A DNA stretch of 64,000 bases. It comes from Bryum argenteum. Taxonomy: Eukaryota; Streptophyta; Bryopsida; Bryales; Bryaceae. Below are positions 1 to 10,230 of the stretch, piece by piece. Positions within the stretch are counted from its first letter, which is position 1, and each line of letters starts with the position of its first letter. A model generated the notes under the pieces. It saw only the letters and a list, made by a program, of their open reading frames with translations, was not told where the DNA came from and made no database searches. The translations under genes and the position numbers were made by a program. The stretch spans positions 41,994,420 to 42,058,419 of the forward strand of contig CM073321.1 of the NCBI GenBank assembly GCA_037043015.1. Direction: 5' to 3'.

Positions 1-780
1 AGAGATGGATGGGCTTGTCATTGTTACATTCATGACATATTGGTGATCTCCAAAACGGCGGAAGTGCATGCACAACACCTTGCAATCGTGCTTGAAAAAC
101 TTCGGGACAATAAGTTACATGCAAATGGGGAGAAGAGTGAGTTTGGCTTGCAAGAGATTGAGTTCTTGAGACTCATTATGACGGGGCAAAGTGTCAAACC
201 GGACCACAAGAAGGTAGAAGCAATCAAGAAGGGGAGCCAACTCACTTCACAAAGGGAATTGAGGTCATTGTTTGAGTTGGCCTATTATGATGGGAGGTTC
301 ATAAAGAACTTCTCCAAGATTGTTAAGCCCATGTCCGGTTTGCTTAAGAAAAACTTGGCCTTGGATGGGACCGATTCATGTGTGCAAGCATTTGAAAAAC
401 AAACTCAAGGAGAAGCTCTCCTCCCCCGCCGGTATTAAAGTTCCCGGAGTTTGATAAGCCTTTTGAGGTGCACACCGATGGAAGTGACTTTGCCATCAGG
501 GAATTGCTTATGCAAGAAGGAAGGCCAATTGCATTTGAGAGCAAGAAATTTGATGGCACTTAAATCAATTGGCCAACGCATGAAAAGGAGATGGTTGCCA
601 TGGTGCATTGTTTGAAGACATGGCAACATTACCTTGGTCTCTATGAGATCAAGGTATTCACCAATAATGTTTCATTGAAGTACTTTGAAACATAAGCCTA
701 AGTTGCACCCAAGCAATTGAGGTGGCATGTTACCTTAGTGCTTATAAATGTGGAGTTGATTCACAAGCCGGGCCGAGTGA
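1..780 (+). pseudogene. Reverse transcriptase end and RNase H remnant of chromovirus pol
   Basis: Frame 1 reads through the end of the palm with the tetrapeptide YIHD at 25-36, where the family has YxDD; the first catalytic aspartate is histidine (CAT). It then continues through the thumb/connection region to a stop at 436. The RNase H part follows in another frame with HTDGSDFAIRE and THEKEMVAMVH. It is broken by TAA at 562, and a position that is usually TDN reads TNN near 662. Two catalytic residues are therefore lost besides the frame breaks. RT and RNase H activity from this copy is very unlikely. Confidence 0.85.
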
Positions 781-1725
781 ATGGGCGCCGGATGCACTAG
801 GTTGGAAGGTGAACATAAGTCAAATACTACGCAAGTCTTGAGAGTGATGTATGCGGGAGAAGGTGATTTGGCAAAGCGGATAAGGGAGGCATATATGAAA
901 GACCCCGAGGCTCAAAAGTTCTTAGATGAACTTAGGTGTGGCAAGAAGCCCAAAGGTATCCGGCTTCACCAAGGTATGATCAAGTTCAAGCAAAATAGGG
1001 TGTATGTTCCAAAGGGCAAGTTGAGGTTGAGTGTGCTCAAAGAGGAGCATGACAACCCCTTGGCCGGGCATAGGGGGGAGAAATCCACCATATGCTCGGT
1101 TTCAAAGAGGTTCTATTGGCCCGGGATGAAGGAAGACATTGCCCATTATGTGAAAACTTGTATTACTTGTCAAGCCAACCGGGCGTCATACCGAAAGCAA
1201 GTGGGTTTGTTAAGGCCTTTGCCTATCCCGAATGGTCCATGGGAGTGTGTCTCTATGGATTTCATTACAAGCCTTCCGGAGTCACGAGGGAGTGACGCCA
1301 TCTTTGTGGTGGTTGATAGGTTTAGTAAGTTGGCAAGGATGGAGCCAACAAAAGGGACGGCGACCGCCTTTGAAACCGCGGTGCTCTTTTTCAACGTTTG
1401 GTGGCGGCACCATGGATTGCCAAAGGTGATTGTATCCGATAGAGACCCCAAGTTTACAAGTGCATTTTGGAGGCACTTGTTTAGGAGGATGAAGACAAAG
1501 TTGACATTTAGTACGGCTTTTCACCCTCAAACCGATGGGCAAACGGAACGGGTGAATGGGGTCTTGAATCAATACCTTCGCAACTATGTGAGTGCAGACC
1601 AAAGTGATTGGAGTGAGTACTTGGGTTTGGCGGAGTTTAGCTACAATGCATCAAGGCATTCACTACGGGGCAATCGCCGTTCAAGGTGGCTTATGGAGTT
1701 GAGCCACTTATGCCCGCCGACCTAG
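781..1725 (+). pseudogene. Chromovirus integrase (zinc finger and DDE core)
   Basis: This 314-residue open stretch carries the integrase. The H2C2 zinc finger is visible as HDNPLAGH followed about 30 residues later by CITCQ. The RNase H-fold core has the three acidic residues in their usual settings: SMDFITSLP, SDRDPKF and FHPQTDGQTERVN (the E of TER). The core is intact in sequence. The reading frame goes wrong near 1660 after FSYNASRHS, so the last residues of this open stretch are out of frame and the true continuation lies in another frame. In a whole element this would insert the cDNA into chromatin. Confidence 0.88.
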
Positions 1726-1898
1726 CTTTGGAAGGATTGCAATCGGAGTTGGAACGAAGCCAAGTTCTTTGAAGACTTGGTGGCCAAGAGAGAGCAATTA
1801 CTTGAGAAGACCAAGTGGTACTTAGACAAGGCACAAAAGAGGTATGTGAAACAAGTTAACAAAGGGCGGCGCCATGAGGAGTATGAGGAGGGCCAAAG

Positions 1899-2354
1899 GT
1901 GTGGTTGAATGTGAAGAACTTCACCTTACCGGATGGCTTGACTCCCAAATTCATGGCAAAGTATGCGGGTCCATTTGTCATTGCAAAACGGTTGTTTGAG
2001 GATGTTTATAAGTTGGACTTACCACCGGAGATCAAGGTTCACCCCACCTTCCATGTGTCATTGCTCAAGCCATATCACGAAGATAAGGTGAGGCCGGAAC
2101 GCAAGCAAGTGTTGCGGCCTCCACCCGAACTAGTTGGTGATCACCTAGAGTTCGAGGTAGAAGGCATTTTGAAATGCCGGAACACCAAGAAGAAGGGCAA
2201 AGAATACTTGGTGAAGTGGCGGGGGTACCATGAGAAGGAAGCAACATGGGTTGAGGCCAAGTACATGGCAAATGCAAAGGAGATGGTGGAAAGGTATGAA
2301 AGCCAACGGAGATCCAAGACACGAGAAAGCATTGATGAGGACATCAACCTTTGA
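1899..2354 (+). pseudogene. Chromovirus integrase C-terminus with chromodomain
   Basis: This 151-residue open stretch follows the integrase after a frame break near 1890. It starts with the GPF/Y-like module (KYAGPFVIAKRL, then HPTFHVSLLKPY), as expected after a Ty3/gypsy integrase core. It ends with a chromodomain: LEFEVEGILKCR, EYLVKWRGY and ATWVE carry the aromatic cage positions. The chromodomain is known in chromoviruses to target integration to heterochromatin. The stop is at 2352-2354. The start is not a real initiation site; it is only where this frame reopens. Confidence 0.88.
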
Positions 2355-3198
2355 AGTGGGGGTGAATCACCACACTTGTATAGACTTGGCCTAAGTTTTG
2401 TCTAGTATTTGGTGCAAATTGCACATGTTGTAATACTTGGTTGACAATAAAGTTGCAAATTGAATGGCAAGTTTCCGTGATTGCATGTTGAATGTGAGAT
2501 GTGTCCTAGTCTCATGTTGGATTGCTAGGTTGGTTGAAAGAGGTTGAAGGATACGCGAAGCCAATACTTGGAATGCTGCAAAACAGGGACCTTGGCTTGG
2601 GAGTTGTGAGTGGGTGAATCCCCATGACTCTCAAGCTTAGGACTTGCTCGGGCGGGAGCAAGATAGTGGCACGGGCTCATAAAAGTGCCCTTTGCGGGTT
2701 GACCATTGTCAACAACGCATGGGTTGGCCATCCATGTCTCGGTAGGGTGAAGCAAAGGCTAGGTCGGGCGGGACTTAGCATTATCCCTAGGCGAGCAAAG
2801 TTCACCACTTGAGAGCCTAAGTGCTTAAAAGAGGGCTTGGTGTTGCGACCAAGAAAGTATTGGTTAGCCTTGAATTTATTCCTAAGTCATGTGAGTATAA
2901 TAGGCTAGTTGAGCCTAACTTGGGGCCATTGGGGCATTCCAAGTAAGTCTCAAAGTAGATAGGTCTAGATTTTATAGGTCCTTTGAAGGCAAACTCTAGG
3001 GTGCCAAGGACCTTAGACCTATCTAATGCCACCTTTGAGGACTTAGCCATTTTCTAAGTGGAAGGATGCTTAGAGCATTGCGGGGCTAGCTACCCTGGAA
3101 CGCAATGCAAGTGCCAAGGAGGAGGCTACCTCAAGAACTTGGTACGCCGACAAGAGAGATTGTCGATGAGGGCATCGACGCTGTTTGGTGGGGGTGAG
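2355..3198 (+). other. Non-coding 3' region of the chromovirus with polypurine tract
   Basis: About 840 bases lie between the pol stop and the presumed LTR, with no credible gene. A G-rich tract (GGTGGGGGTGAG) sits just before 3199 and suits a plus-strand primer. A similar tract (GAAGTGGGGGTGAA) lies directly after the pol stop at about 2352-2366, so the LTR could instead begin there. I prefer 3199 because TGTCACATCC is a common chromovirus LTR start. Confidence 0.5.
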
Positions 3199-4518
3199 TG
3201 TCACATCCCTTTCAAAAGGATGCCCGAACACCGTGGTGAGCCAAGAGGACCCCGGGAGTGACGTCCCGGGCTTGGCAAGAGACAAGGTGAAGTGACTAAG
3301 GGGAGTCCCGAGCAAACAGCACGCAATGGCGTCGTGCTCGGGACGAACTTGGTGGTGTGCCTTACATGGTTGGAAACCTTGTTCAAGCACGCACCCATAG
3401 GTCCAAAGAACGCGCGATTTGGAGTTGTGAGTCATGAGATATGGCTCTCCAAAGTTGGAGCGCGTTCCGGGACACTCCGGGACTCGGGAGTGTTACCTTT
3501 CGGGACTCGAAATGTCGTCCTTCTTGGATGGCGGCATGTTGCATGTCTTTGGAAAGCTCTGGACAAGAGCTTTCCAAAATGCTAAGGCTCGTGAGGAGCA
3601 AAGCAATGCTTTGGGAGATATGGCTCTCCAAAGCATCGGGACTTCGGGACTCCGGGACTGCTGCCTCCCGGGACTCCCGAATGTTCAAGGGAGCATAGCT
3701 TCCACATAGAAGCTCCGATTGGGACAAGTGAGGAGTCTATCGACATCTACTCAAAGAGTAGATGTCGAAAATGGGCTCACACATCCCATTTGGATAACTG
3801 AGCTACAAGTTAGCCCGAGAAGAAGATACGGCCCGTTTTTGAGGCTAAGGCAAAAACGGGTGGTCTTCCAAAACAAAAGTGTGTCACGGAAGGCCCCTCA
3901 ACACAAGAGGGGGGGGGCCTACCGAAGACTCAGAGAGTACTATGAGGAGGAGTGGTCTCCTCCTCACTTCCACATGGTGCCGAGGAGAGCCGGGGTGGCT
4001 CTAAGGGGTGAGGCTTGGGATGGAGCCTCACTCCCGCACCTTAGGCGCTATGGGATGCTTGTGGTGTGCATCCCGAAACATTGGGTTGGAAAAGTGTCCC
4101 GCTCCAAACTAGTCCCCGTGAAAAGTAGTGCGGTTTCCGGTAATGTCCCGAATGGAGAGTGTAGACATGAATGGAAGGGGACTAGTGGGGAGTTGGACAA
4201 TATGCAGGCGGTTAGCTCGGGGGTGAGTAGTGCCACCCTTGGGAGCTTGGACATGTGTGGAAGGCCGCCCCGTGTCACCAAGTGGCATGCCCATGTGTTT
4301 TGTGGGAGTCCCGGTTTACGGGTTCCGGGTAATGAGTTGGGGGAGTCAAGGTGGGTTGGACACCTTGACTAGAAAGAGTGCTAACATTGTGTGTGCTTGG
4401 CATGTGCAGTGTTAGCTAAGTTGTGGCCGGTTGCTACCAACAAAGTAAGTCGTGATTCCGCTACCAAGTAACGCTTACTTGAAGAAAAAGAGTTGGGAGT
4501 AATTAGGGCCGCGACACA
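3199..4518 (+). repeat. Presumed 3' LTR of the chromovirus
   Basis: It begins TGTCACATCC immediately after a polypurine tract and ends in ...GCGACACA near 4518, giving TG...CA ends and about 1.3 kb. The interior is GC-rich, with repeated CGGGACTCCGGG-type words around 3470-3680, and has no coding content of its own. The partner 5' LTR is outside the window, so identity and target-site duplication cannot be checked here. Confidence 0.55.
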
Positions 4519-4802
4519 CAATTCATTATGCATTCTCAAATATTGTTCATGAAGATTTGGAGATATTTCTATTGAAGGTAAGAAGTAATAAAATAAAATA
4601 ACAAACAATGGAGAAGAAGTCATTCATTAGAAACAGTGCAAGGTATATATAAACAAGAATGTACTTGAAGCCGATACATATAGAAGGCATGTAATACATT
4701 TTACTACAAAAAATTTGCCTACATCTACATCAGAACTTCAATGAAGAATCTAAAAATCTAATAAAGCCGCAAGAACTAAAAGAATTGCGCATAACTAATT
4801 TG
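4519..4802. other. Intergenic spacer, no gene seen
   Basis: AT-rich spacer between the LTR end and the kinase-like gene. It probably holds the 3' untranslated region of the minus-strand kinase-like gene. No repeat or gene was recognised. Confidence 0.4.
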
Positions 4803-6296
4803 CTAATCATACTTGGTGCGATAATGATCATTTGGCACCGGCCAATGGAATGATTCCATGAAGCGGTTGACAACGTGGGTCAACGTATACTTTGCATCAG
4901 CCACCATCTTCAAGTATTGGTCAAAAGCATTTGCCAAGTCTTGATTGCACCACCGGTCAGGCCCCGTTGTACTTTGGCAATTCTCGTAGGCCTTCGACAT
5001 GCTCTTCTTGAGGATGCGTTGTGCTATCCGTGCCGTAGCAAACTCCTCCGAAGCGCAATCAAGAAGGGGAATAACGTGAATGTCATCACTCCGTTTGTAC
5101 AAGTATGCCACCCGAGGATCTACCCAATATCGTGCTTGTAGAGTATCAATTCGCTCTTGGGGTTTTGTGAACGTATACAAGGACCTCATTTTATCATCTA
5201 TGCTCGTAGTTAGCCCCCAATCACATACTCCAATATACACCCGTGATTCATCTTGAGGGAAGTGAAGAAGTATGTTGTCTGGAGACACATCGTTGTGGAG
5301 GTAGTTCAACCGGTGGACTTCACACATGATATGCACTAAAGCCCAAGCAAGCTCTGTTCGTTTTTTGCGGAACCGGACCAACTGCCAAGCTCGAATAAGC
5401 TCATCATCAGAATGAGGTGAGAGTCCGATCTCTCCATGAACATCATCTCCATATCTTGCATCGAGGGCCAACATCGATCGAATCGTGCCGCCATTCCACC
5501 AATACGTATAGCCTTGGAATTTATTTGCATGAATGGCTATAAAACGAATAACACCTAGATGTTGTATCCTCACAGCAAGCGCCTCATTCTGATGCTCCAC
5601 CTTGGCCAAGTCTGGTCGTGTCACGGCATGGATGGGAGTCTTTGCAGCAAATTCCCAAAACTCTTCAATACCCACAACCCCTCTTATGTGAACTTTGGAA
5701 ATTGTGTCATATCCTCCCCTTAGAGTCCTCATCTCAAGCTCGATGATACGGGCCGTCATAGGAATTACTACCAAATTATTCGTACAAATTAACTCCATTA
5801 ACCTTCTTTGTTCCGTGCGCCACCATCCTATGGAACCAACCCAGTTTTTATTATTGGAATACGGCCTCATCGCTTCTTGAAAAGCCTCCGCCCTCAATAC
5901 CACATCCCTGAACTCCTCATCACCCGCTCAAGTGGTTCTCTCATACCTCTTCAATATGTCGACAGCATTCCAGAGAGCATCATTTAATCTATCCTCCATC
6001 CAGTCCGTAAAACCACGCTTCCATACCGGATCTGAGGTCCATACCGGATCTTGGAGCGCTTCCATCATGAGGTCCATCATTTCGTCCTTGAATTTGGCCA
6101 CAACTTCCTCTTTGTATCTCACGTATTTGCTGAACAAACGTGGAAGACTGTTAGCCTCATAAAATCGCACGATTACATTCTCCCGAAGAAAGTTCTTGCA
6201 CTTATTGGATGGGTGCTCCCACTTCTCTAAATGTCTGACAACCCTTGGTCTCCGGCCTCGATTCCCCCCACTGCCCCCAGCCCCATGTTTGGGCAT
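4803..6296 (-). pseudogene. Protein kinase-like gene with one in-frame TGA
   Basis: Read from 6296 to 4803, one frame gives about 497 codons broken only by a TGA at 5930-5928. The second part has kinase landmarks: HNDVSPDN near 5298-5275 matches the catalytic-loop pattern HxDxxxxN, and CDWG near 5226-5213 stands where DFG is expected. No clear glycine loop or APE motif is seen. The N-terminal 120 residues are basic, then helical, and unfamiliar. The ATG at 6296 lies about 165 bases downstream of a TATA box. The gene is divergent from the 7013-10230 gene set, with palindromic GC-rich blocks between. The single TGA could be a CGA-to-TGA change in a dying gene. A tiny intron is possible but no convincing splice pair is visible. 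Kinase assignment is moderately sure; activity is not. Confidence 0.6.
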
Positions 6297-6439
6297 CTTT
6301 GTGAAAAAAAAAGCAAAATCTCCCCCCTTACAAACGGAAAGACTTCTTTCCTCCCCAGGATAAGGAGCCAGTGGATGAAAATTAAAAAAATTTCCAATCT
6401 ACAGCTACTCCGCACCCTGAAAAGGAAGGAAAGAAGTGA

Positions 6440-6835
6440 GGAGAGTGGAGGACCGGTCGGCCTTATATAGGCCGCGGTCGCATGGCCGACCGGCGACCTA
6501 GATCGGACGGCCGATGGCCGACCGGCCCGACCGATCTGACGGCCGGCGCCGACCGGCGCGACCGATCAGCCGCGGCCGACCGACCGATCGGCCGGCCGGC
6601 GCCAACCCACCGGTCGCGGCCGATCGGACGGCCCGACGGAGACCGCGACCGATCGGTCGGCCGACGCCGACCGCGACCGTTCGGAGGACCGACGCCGACC
6701 GGGGCCTATCCGACGGCCGACCAAAACCGCGACCGATCGGACGGCCGGCGGCCGATCAAGCGACCGATCCGTCGGCTACGACCAATCCGGTCGGTCGGCA
6801 AGGCCAATCAGACGGTCCTGGGCCGCCCGATTGAA
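6440..6835. repeat. GC-rich palindromic array built on CCGATCGG/GGCCGACC
   Basis: About 390 bases are packed with CCGATCGG, GACCGATCGG and GGCCGACCGG words in both orientations. Many are exact palindromes such as CCGATCGG and GGCCGGCC. It contrasts sharply with the AT-rich surroundings and lies directly upstream of the kinase-like gene. The arginine-rich open frames through it are by-products. It resembles in position the palindrome arrays elsewhere in this window, but with another unit. Confidence 0.7.
6461..6471 (-). promoter_or_regulatory. TATA box of the kinase-like gene
   Basis: On the minus strand the bases read CCTATATAAGG, about 165 bases before the ATG at 6296. It sits at the edge of the GC-rich palindromic block, which would therefore be the upstream promoter region of this gene. 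Confidence 0.6.
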
Positions 6836-6945
6836 TCCAACGGTAATCACCTACACTCACAACACTATTTGAACGACTACGATGCGATTTTCAATACGAT
6901 CTGACGGTTAAAAAATTTACTACATGCATAGTAATTCCGATTTAC

Positions 6946-6986
6946 CTCCCGGACGGACGTCCGGACGGACGGACGTCCGTCCGACC
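6946..6986. repeat. Short block of GGACGTCC palindromes
   Basis: Several overlapping copies of GGACGTCC and GGACGGACGTCC form a small palindrome cluster just upstream of the coding frame that opens near 7013. The unit differs from the neighbouring CCGATCGG block, so two palindrome families meet in this divergent intergenic region. Confidence 0.6.
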
Positions 6987-7012
6987 AAAAAAACCCAAAA
7001 GACGTCCGGATT

Positions 7013-8201
7013 GACATCCCTGCTCAGGATGAATCGACTTTCGACAGCTCTGACTCATCCAACAATGACGATGTTGAGGGTGCGAGCGACGGCGATGACA
7101 GCAACGACGATGACCGCGCTGATGATGCTGACCCCGTGGCCATGACTTTAGGCAATAAGGTGGCTCCCGATCCATCCCACGACGAGACTATTTTGGTTGT
7201 GGCCCCTCCTATCGAGTCTTCTGCTCCCCAACGCCCGCAGATTGCCATCAGGAGGCAGATTGAGAAGGGGAAGTACGACAAATGGTTCGTGAAAGAATTG
7301 TGGAAGCCCGAGGACGAGCCGGAGGATAATAAAGTAATCCGGTATTACGACTTCTCGGAAGAGCCTAATTCTCCAAAGCCCAAGAGCGATGAGGATGATC
7401 CTCTTCTTCCTTTCGTGCCTATGCTCAGGGAAGAAGGAGAGCCTTCACAACCACCAGTAGAGCTCAAAATTGTTGTCGTTGTGCTCACAAAGGATCAGAA
7501 GCGTGCAAAGAAGCTGCAAGAGAAGGAGGCGCAGAAGGCTCGCAAGGCAAAGAAAGAATTGGAGAGAGAGAAGCAAAGCTTAGTAGACATTGCAGCCCAG
7601 AATGCACGAGTTGACAGATTGGAGTCTACATTCCTGAGCTCTAAGTCTGAAACCCGCATGGCACTGGGCAAGATGGAGCAGATGTTTCTTTCATTCGGGA
7701 ATATCTTATCCCAATTGCCTAATATTCCTCTCCCCATTGCCTCCATCAACCCTGATCAACCTCACCTCAGCATCTGTGACGCGAGTCTACTAGCCATCGT
7801 CGCGCCTCCACAACCTCCTCATGTTGCTGAACCAAAGATCGCACCCTGTCCCGTACCCCTCGAGATTTCGAATAGGCCTACACAAGATGATGATGTCCCG
7901 ACTCAGGTTACGGCAACGCCAACGCCGACGCATCACACCTCTGCTGTAGCATTGGATGTGCAGGAGCATGCAGAGGTTGTCCCTTTCCGTAACTCTCTTG
8001 TCGCTGCAATAAACACGGCTAAGACTTCACCAATCAATCCAGAGGTTAGTTACTATCCTTTCCTTCTCTTTGTGTTTGTGATCGTTGCTGGTGATGGCAC
8101 TTGCTCTGCTATTCTCTCATGTCTTGAAGTTTCCGCATTTAGTAATCTTAAAGTCGGCGTGCTTTGTTTGACAGGAGTCCGGCACCGATGGCGGCGAGTA
8201 G
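7013..8201 (+). CDS. Acidic coiled-coil protein, two exons, transposon-associated
   Basis: An open frame starts upstream of any good ATG (first ATG in frame at 7142) with a Ser/Asp-rich stretch, so the N-terminus is probably missing or spliced on. A lysine/glutamate-rich coiled coil follows (about 7490-7720: KDQKRAKKLQEKEAQKARK and onward), then a proline-rich tail. A clean intron (8045-8174, GTTAGT...ACAG, phase 0) joins the last codon GAG to a nine-codon final exon ending in TAG at 8199-8201. AATAAA at 8288-8293 suits its 3' end. It resembles the C-terminal acidic coiled-coil part of the minus-strand gene ending at 43738, including a KYEKGYW/KGKYDKW-type stretch before the coil and a following FCP1-like gene. 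Function unknown; it may be a truncated homologue of that fusion protein. Confidence 0.6.
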
Positions 8202-8287
8202 GTCAACGAGTAGTCTCCGAATTATTGGATGTTGTTTTGCTTTTTGTACATAATACACTTATAATCGTTGTACTTATTGAAACATTC

Positions 8288-8293
8288 AATAAA
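8288..8293 (+). terminator. Polyadenylation signal AATAAA
   Basis: AATAAA lies 87 bases after the TAG of the coiled-coil gene and before the next gene begins, which fits a cleavage signal. Confidence 0.5.
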
Positions 8294-8339
8294 ATTGAGA
8301 CTCTTTTTTTGTACATCACTTTTCGTCTTCAGTGAGTCT

Positions 8340-9404
8340 GCATCCTTCTCATCACAAGGCCCTAAACATCGTCCTTTTCTACCAGGCCTTTCTTACGAAT
8401 ACCTTGTTCCATTCGATTGCTTCAAAATCCCCCACCAACCACCTCATGTTACCTCTGGGTGTTGCGGTTCAATACCCAGTCAGTGCTGGCAGTTCTTTGC
8501 ATACTTCAGCATTTTGCAAGGTACACACCCTCTTGTTTTAATACCATTTGCCATTGTTACGTGTTCCCTCGCTGCAGGCAGAACCGTCCAAACATCCCAA
8601 ACAGCGTATCTTGCCCGAGCTACCCATTACGCATATCTCGCGCAGTCTTTTATGGTCCAAGCCCAAGTGGTTGAATGTGGTGTTGGAGTTGGACGGGGTT
8701 TTATGTTCCATAGCCTCTGTATCTACTCCAACGCTTGCAGAGTGCCTGTCTTTTCTGGATCCCAATAATCCTCCAGTCTTTTCCTCCACCGTCCCAGCCT
8801 TAATTGCCAGCAGAGTCGTCTACTGTCGTCCCGAGTTGACCGGGTTCCTTTGCTTATTAGATTTGTTTTGCCATATCCATGTCTGGAGTACCCTAGAGCC
8901 TAAGGTTGTCCATGGACTCTCCTCCTATTTGTTCCCAAAGTCAGACGTTGCCCCTAGACTTGTCTTAGCTTCCAACCAATGCGATAATCTGTTGTTGAAG
9001 AATTACGCATTGCCAAGTACCCCGGCACGACAAATCCCATCCTCTTAAAATATCCTCGGCGGCGGTTGTATCCTAGGAAGGGTGCCAATTTCAATGACGA
9101 TAACTTACTCATTGTTGATTCCAAGCCTGAGACTTGCATTGCAGTTCCCACAAAGAACACACTTTTCAGTGTTCCGTGGAACCATTCCTGTCTGGAGGCG
9201 CCAAAGTCCGAGTTATTTTAAAGGATAGGCGAGATATGTCCTGCCGTTCATTTGAACGGTCTTGAGAATTTTCACGAGACTATGCGCCATCGTAGATCCA
9301 CTCAGAATGAACTATCGAAGGACCCAGCGTTGTATATGCTCCTAAGCCGTAATCTTCCATATTTGTGGAATCAGGATCGAGTCACTCGGAAGAATTTGCC
9401 TTGA
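8340..9404 (+). pseudogene. FCP1/NIF-like HAD phosphatase-like gene
   Basis: After a short presumed intron (8521-8577, GTACAC...CTGCAG) the frame reads LNVVLELDGVLCS, then VVYCRPELTGFL and IHVWSTLEPKVV. Downstream, in another frame, it reads DDNLLIVDSKPE. This is the order of FCP1/small CTD phosphatases: DxDGT loop, RP-L-FL segment, W-S/T segment, and the LLIDDSP motif. The first aspartate of the nucleophile pair is glutamate (ELDG). A one-base frameshift near 9016 separates the halves. The final segment (NLENFHETMRHRR and on) closes with TGA at 9402-9404. It has a clear cousin at 42624-43320 on the minus strand. Either a decayed enzyme or a HAD fold kept for binding; the 5' boundary is uncertain. 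Confidence 0.6.
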
Positions 9405-9492
9405 ATACTTTCATCATTGGTATTTTTTCTGATTTTTACCCTAGGAACCTTATGTTTATCGGTTGCTTAGATGGAGATATATTGTAGATTGA

Positions 9493-10230
9493 TTGGTGAA
9501 TCCCCCCTCAACATACATGATTAAATGCGTTGTTATATTGTGTACCTTTTTCATTGCACTTAGTGTCATGGACTCACTTTCTAAAATGGGTGTGTTTATA
9601 AACCAAGTTGCTGCCGTTGGACGTCAGCTCTCTCCACTTCCATCATGTGCTTTGCAAGCAAATCTTGTAATTGGTCCTTCAACGATGTCCGATGCTTTTA
9701 TTACAAGTGAGGACTCCAAAACTTTCTCGGAACGAATGTGGGGACGGTTGATCTATTGTGCTCCGGACGACGCGTCGGCTGTAGATTACACGAAGGAGGA
9801 CATGGATAATGACGAGGACGGTGTAGTAGACAGTCCCCCTATTCAGACTCAACCAAGTATTGCAACCTGCCATGATCGAATCGGTGTCATGACCTCGGTT
9901 GCAGCGGCACCCCAAGGTGAAGCTGTATTTCGCAACTCCGTCGTAGATGGCCGTGCCTATTTAGCTCGATTCGAGCTAAATAGTTCCTCGCCGATTACTG
10001 TGGTTCATTGCTCCTTATCTCTTGGAGCACACACTCGCGTTCATCCAACACGATTTTCGTCTGAGACTCACTGTCTATTACGGAGACGTGCATCGAAGCG
10101 TCGTAGAAGTGGTGCGCTTATGGAGATGGACGAACCTGCCTTCTCTAAATACACACGTAGTGAGGAACCTGTATTCACTAAGAAAGATTCTTGTCGTGAT
10201 ACCTCCTCTCCGCCACGTCGTGATTGGTAA
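9493..10230 (+). CDS. Small transposon-associated protein sharing a DGVVDSPP motif
   Basis: The open frame ends at 10230 and is followed by AATAAA at 10298-10303. The start is uncertain; conservation begins around the ATG at 9684. The stretch SAVDYTKEDMDNDEDGVVDS, followed by PP, matches SAAIDYSKGHIEDGVVDSPP in the minus-strand gene at 41584-42357. Both are preceded by a hydrophobic CAPDDA/SVPYLL-type segment and end in arginine/serine-rich tails with PPRR. In both places the gene directly follows an FCP1-like gene, so it belongs to the same gene set. No known domain was recognised. The basic tail could bind nucleic acid. Confidence 0.5.
   Translation: MVNPPSTYMIKCVVILCTFFIALSVMDSLSKMGVFINQVAAVGRQLSPLPSCALQANLVIGPSTMSDAFITSEDSKTFSERMWGRLIYCAPDDASAVDYTKEDMDNDEDGVVDSPPIQTQPSIATCHDRIGVMTSVAAAPQGEAVFRNSVVDGRAYLARFELNSSSPITVVHCSLSLGAHTRVHPTRFSSETHCLLRRRASKRRRSGALMEMDEPAFSKYTRSEEPVFTKKDSCRDTSSPPRRDW

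Larger units (their letters stand above)
1..4518 (+). mobile_element. Decayed Ty3/gypsy chromovirus, 3' portion
   Basis: The window opens inside the pol gene of a chromodomain-bearing Ty3/gypsy LTR retrotransposon. The order is reverse transcriptase end, RNase H, H2C2 zinc finger, integrase core, chromodomain, non-coding 3' region and 3' LTR, which is the standard chromovirus order. The 5' LTR, gag and most of the reverse transcriptase lie left of the window. Frameshifts and stops near 436, 560, 694 and 1725, and a short gap in frame before 1899, show that this copy is dead. The right edge is set by the last CA of the presumed LTR and is good to a few bases only. Confidence 0.85.

Noticed and set aside
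3292-4372. Overlapping plus-strand frames in the LTR
   Set aside because: GC-rich repetitive LTR sequence; no similarity to gag or env and no motif.
6482-6904. Arginine/proline-rich open frames on the plus strand
   Set aside because: They are direct translations of the CCGATCGG repeat block and have no independent support.
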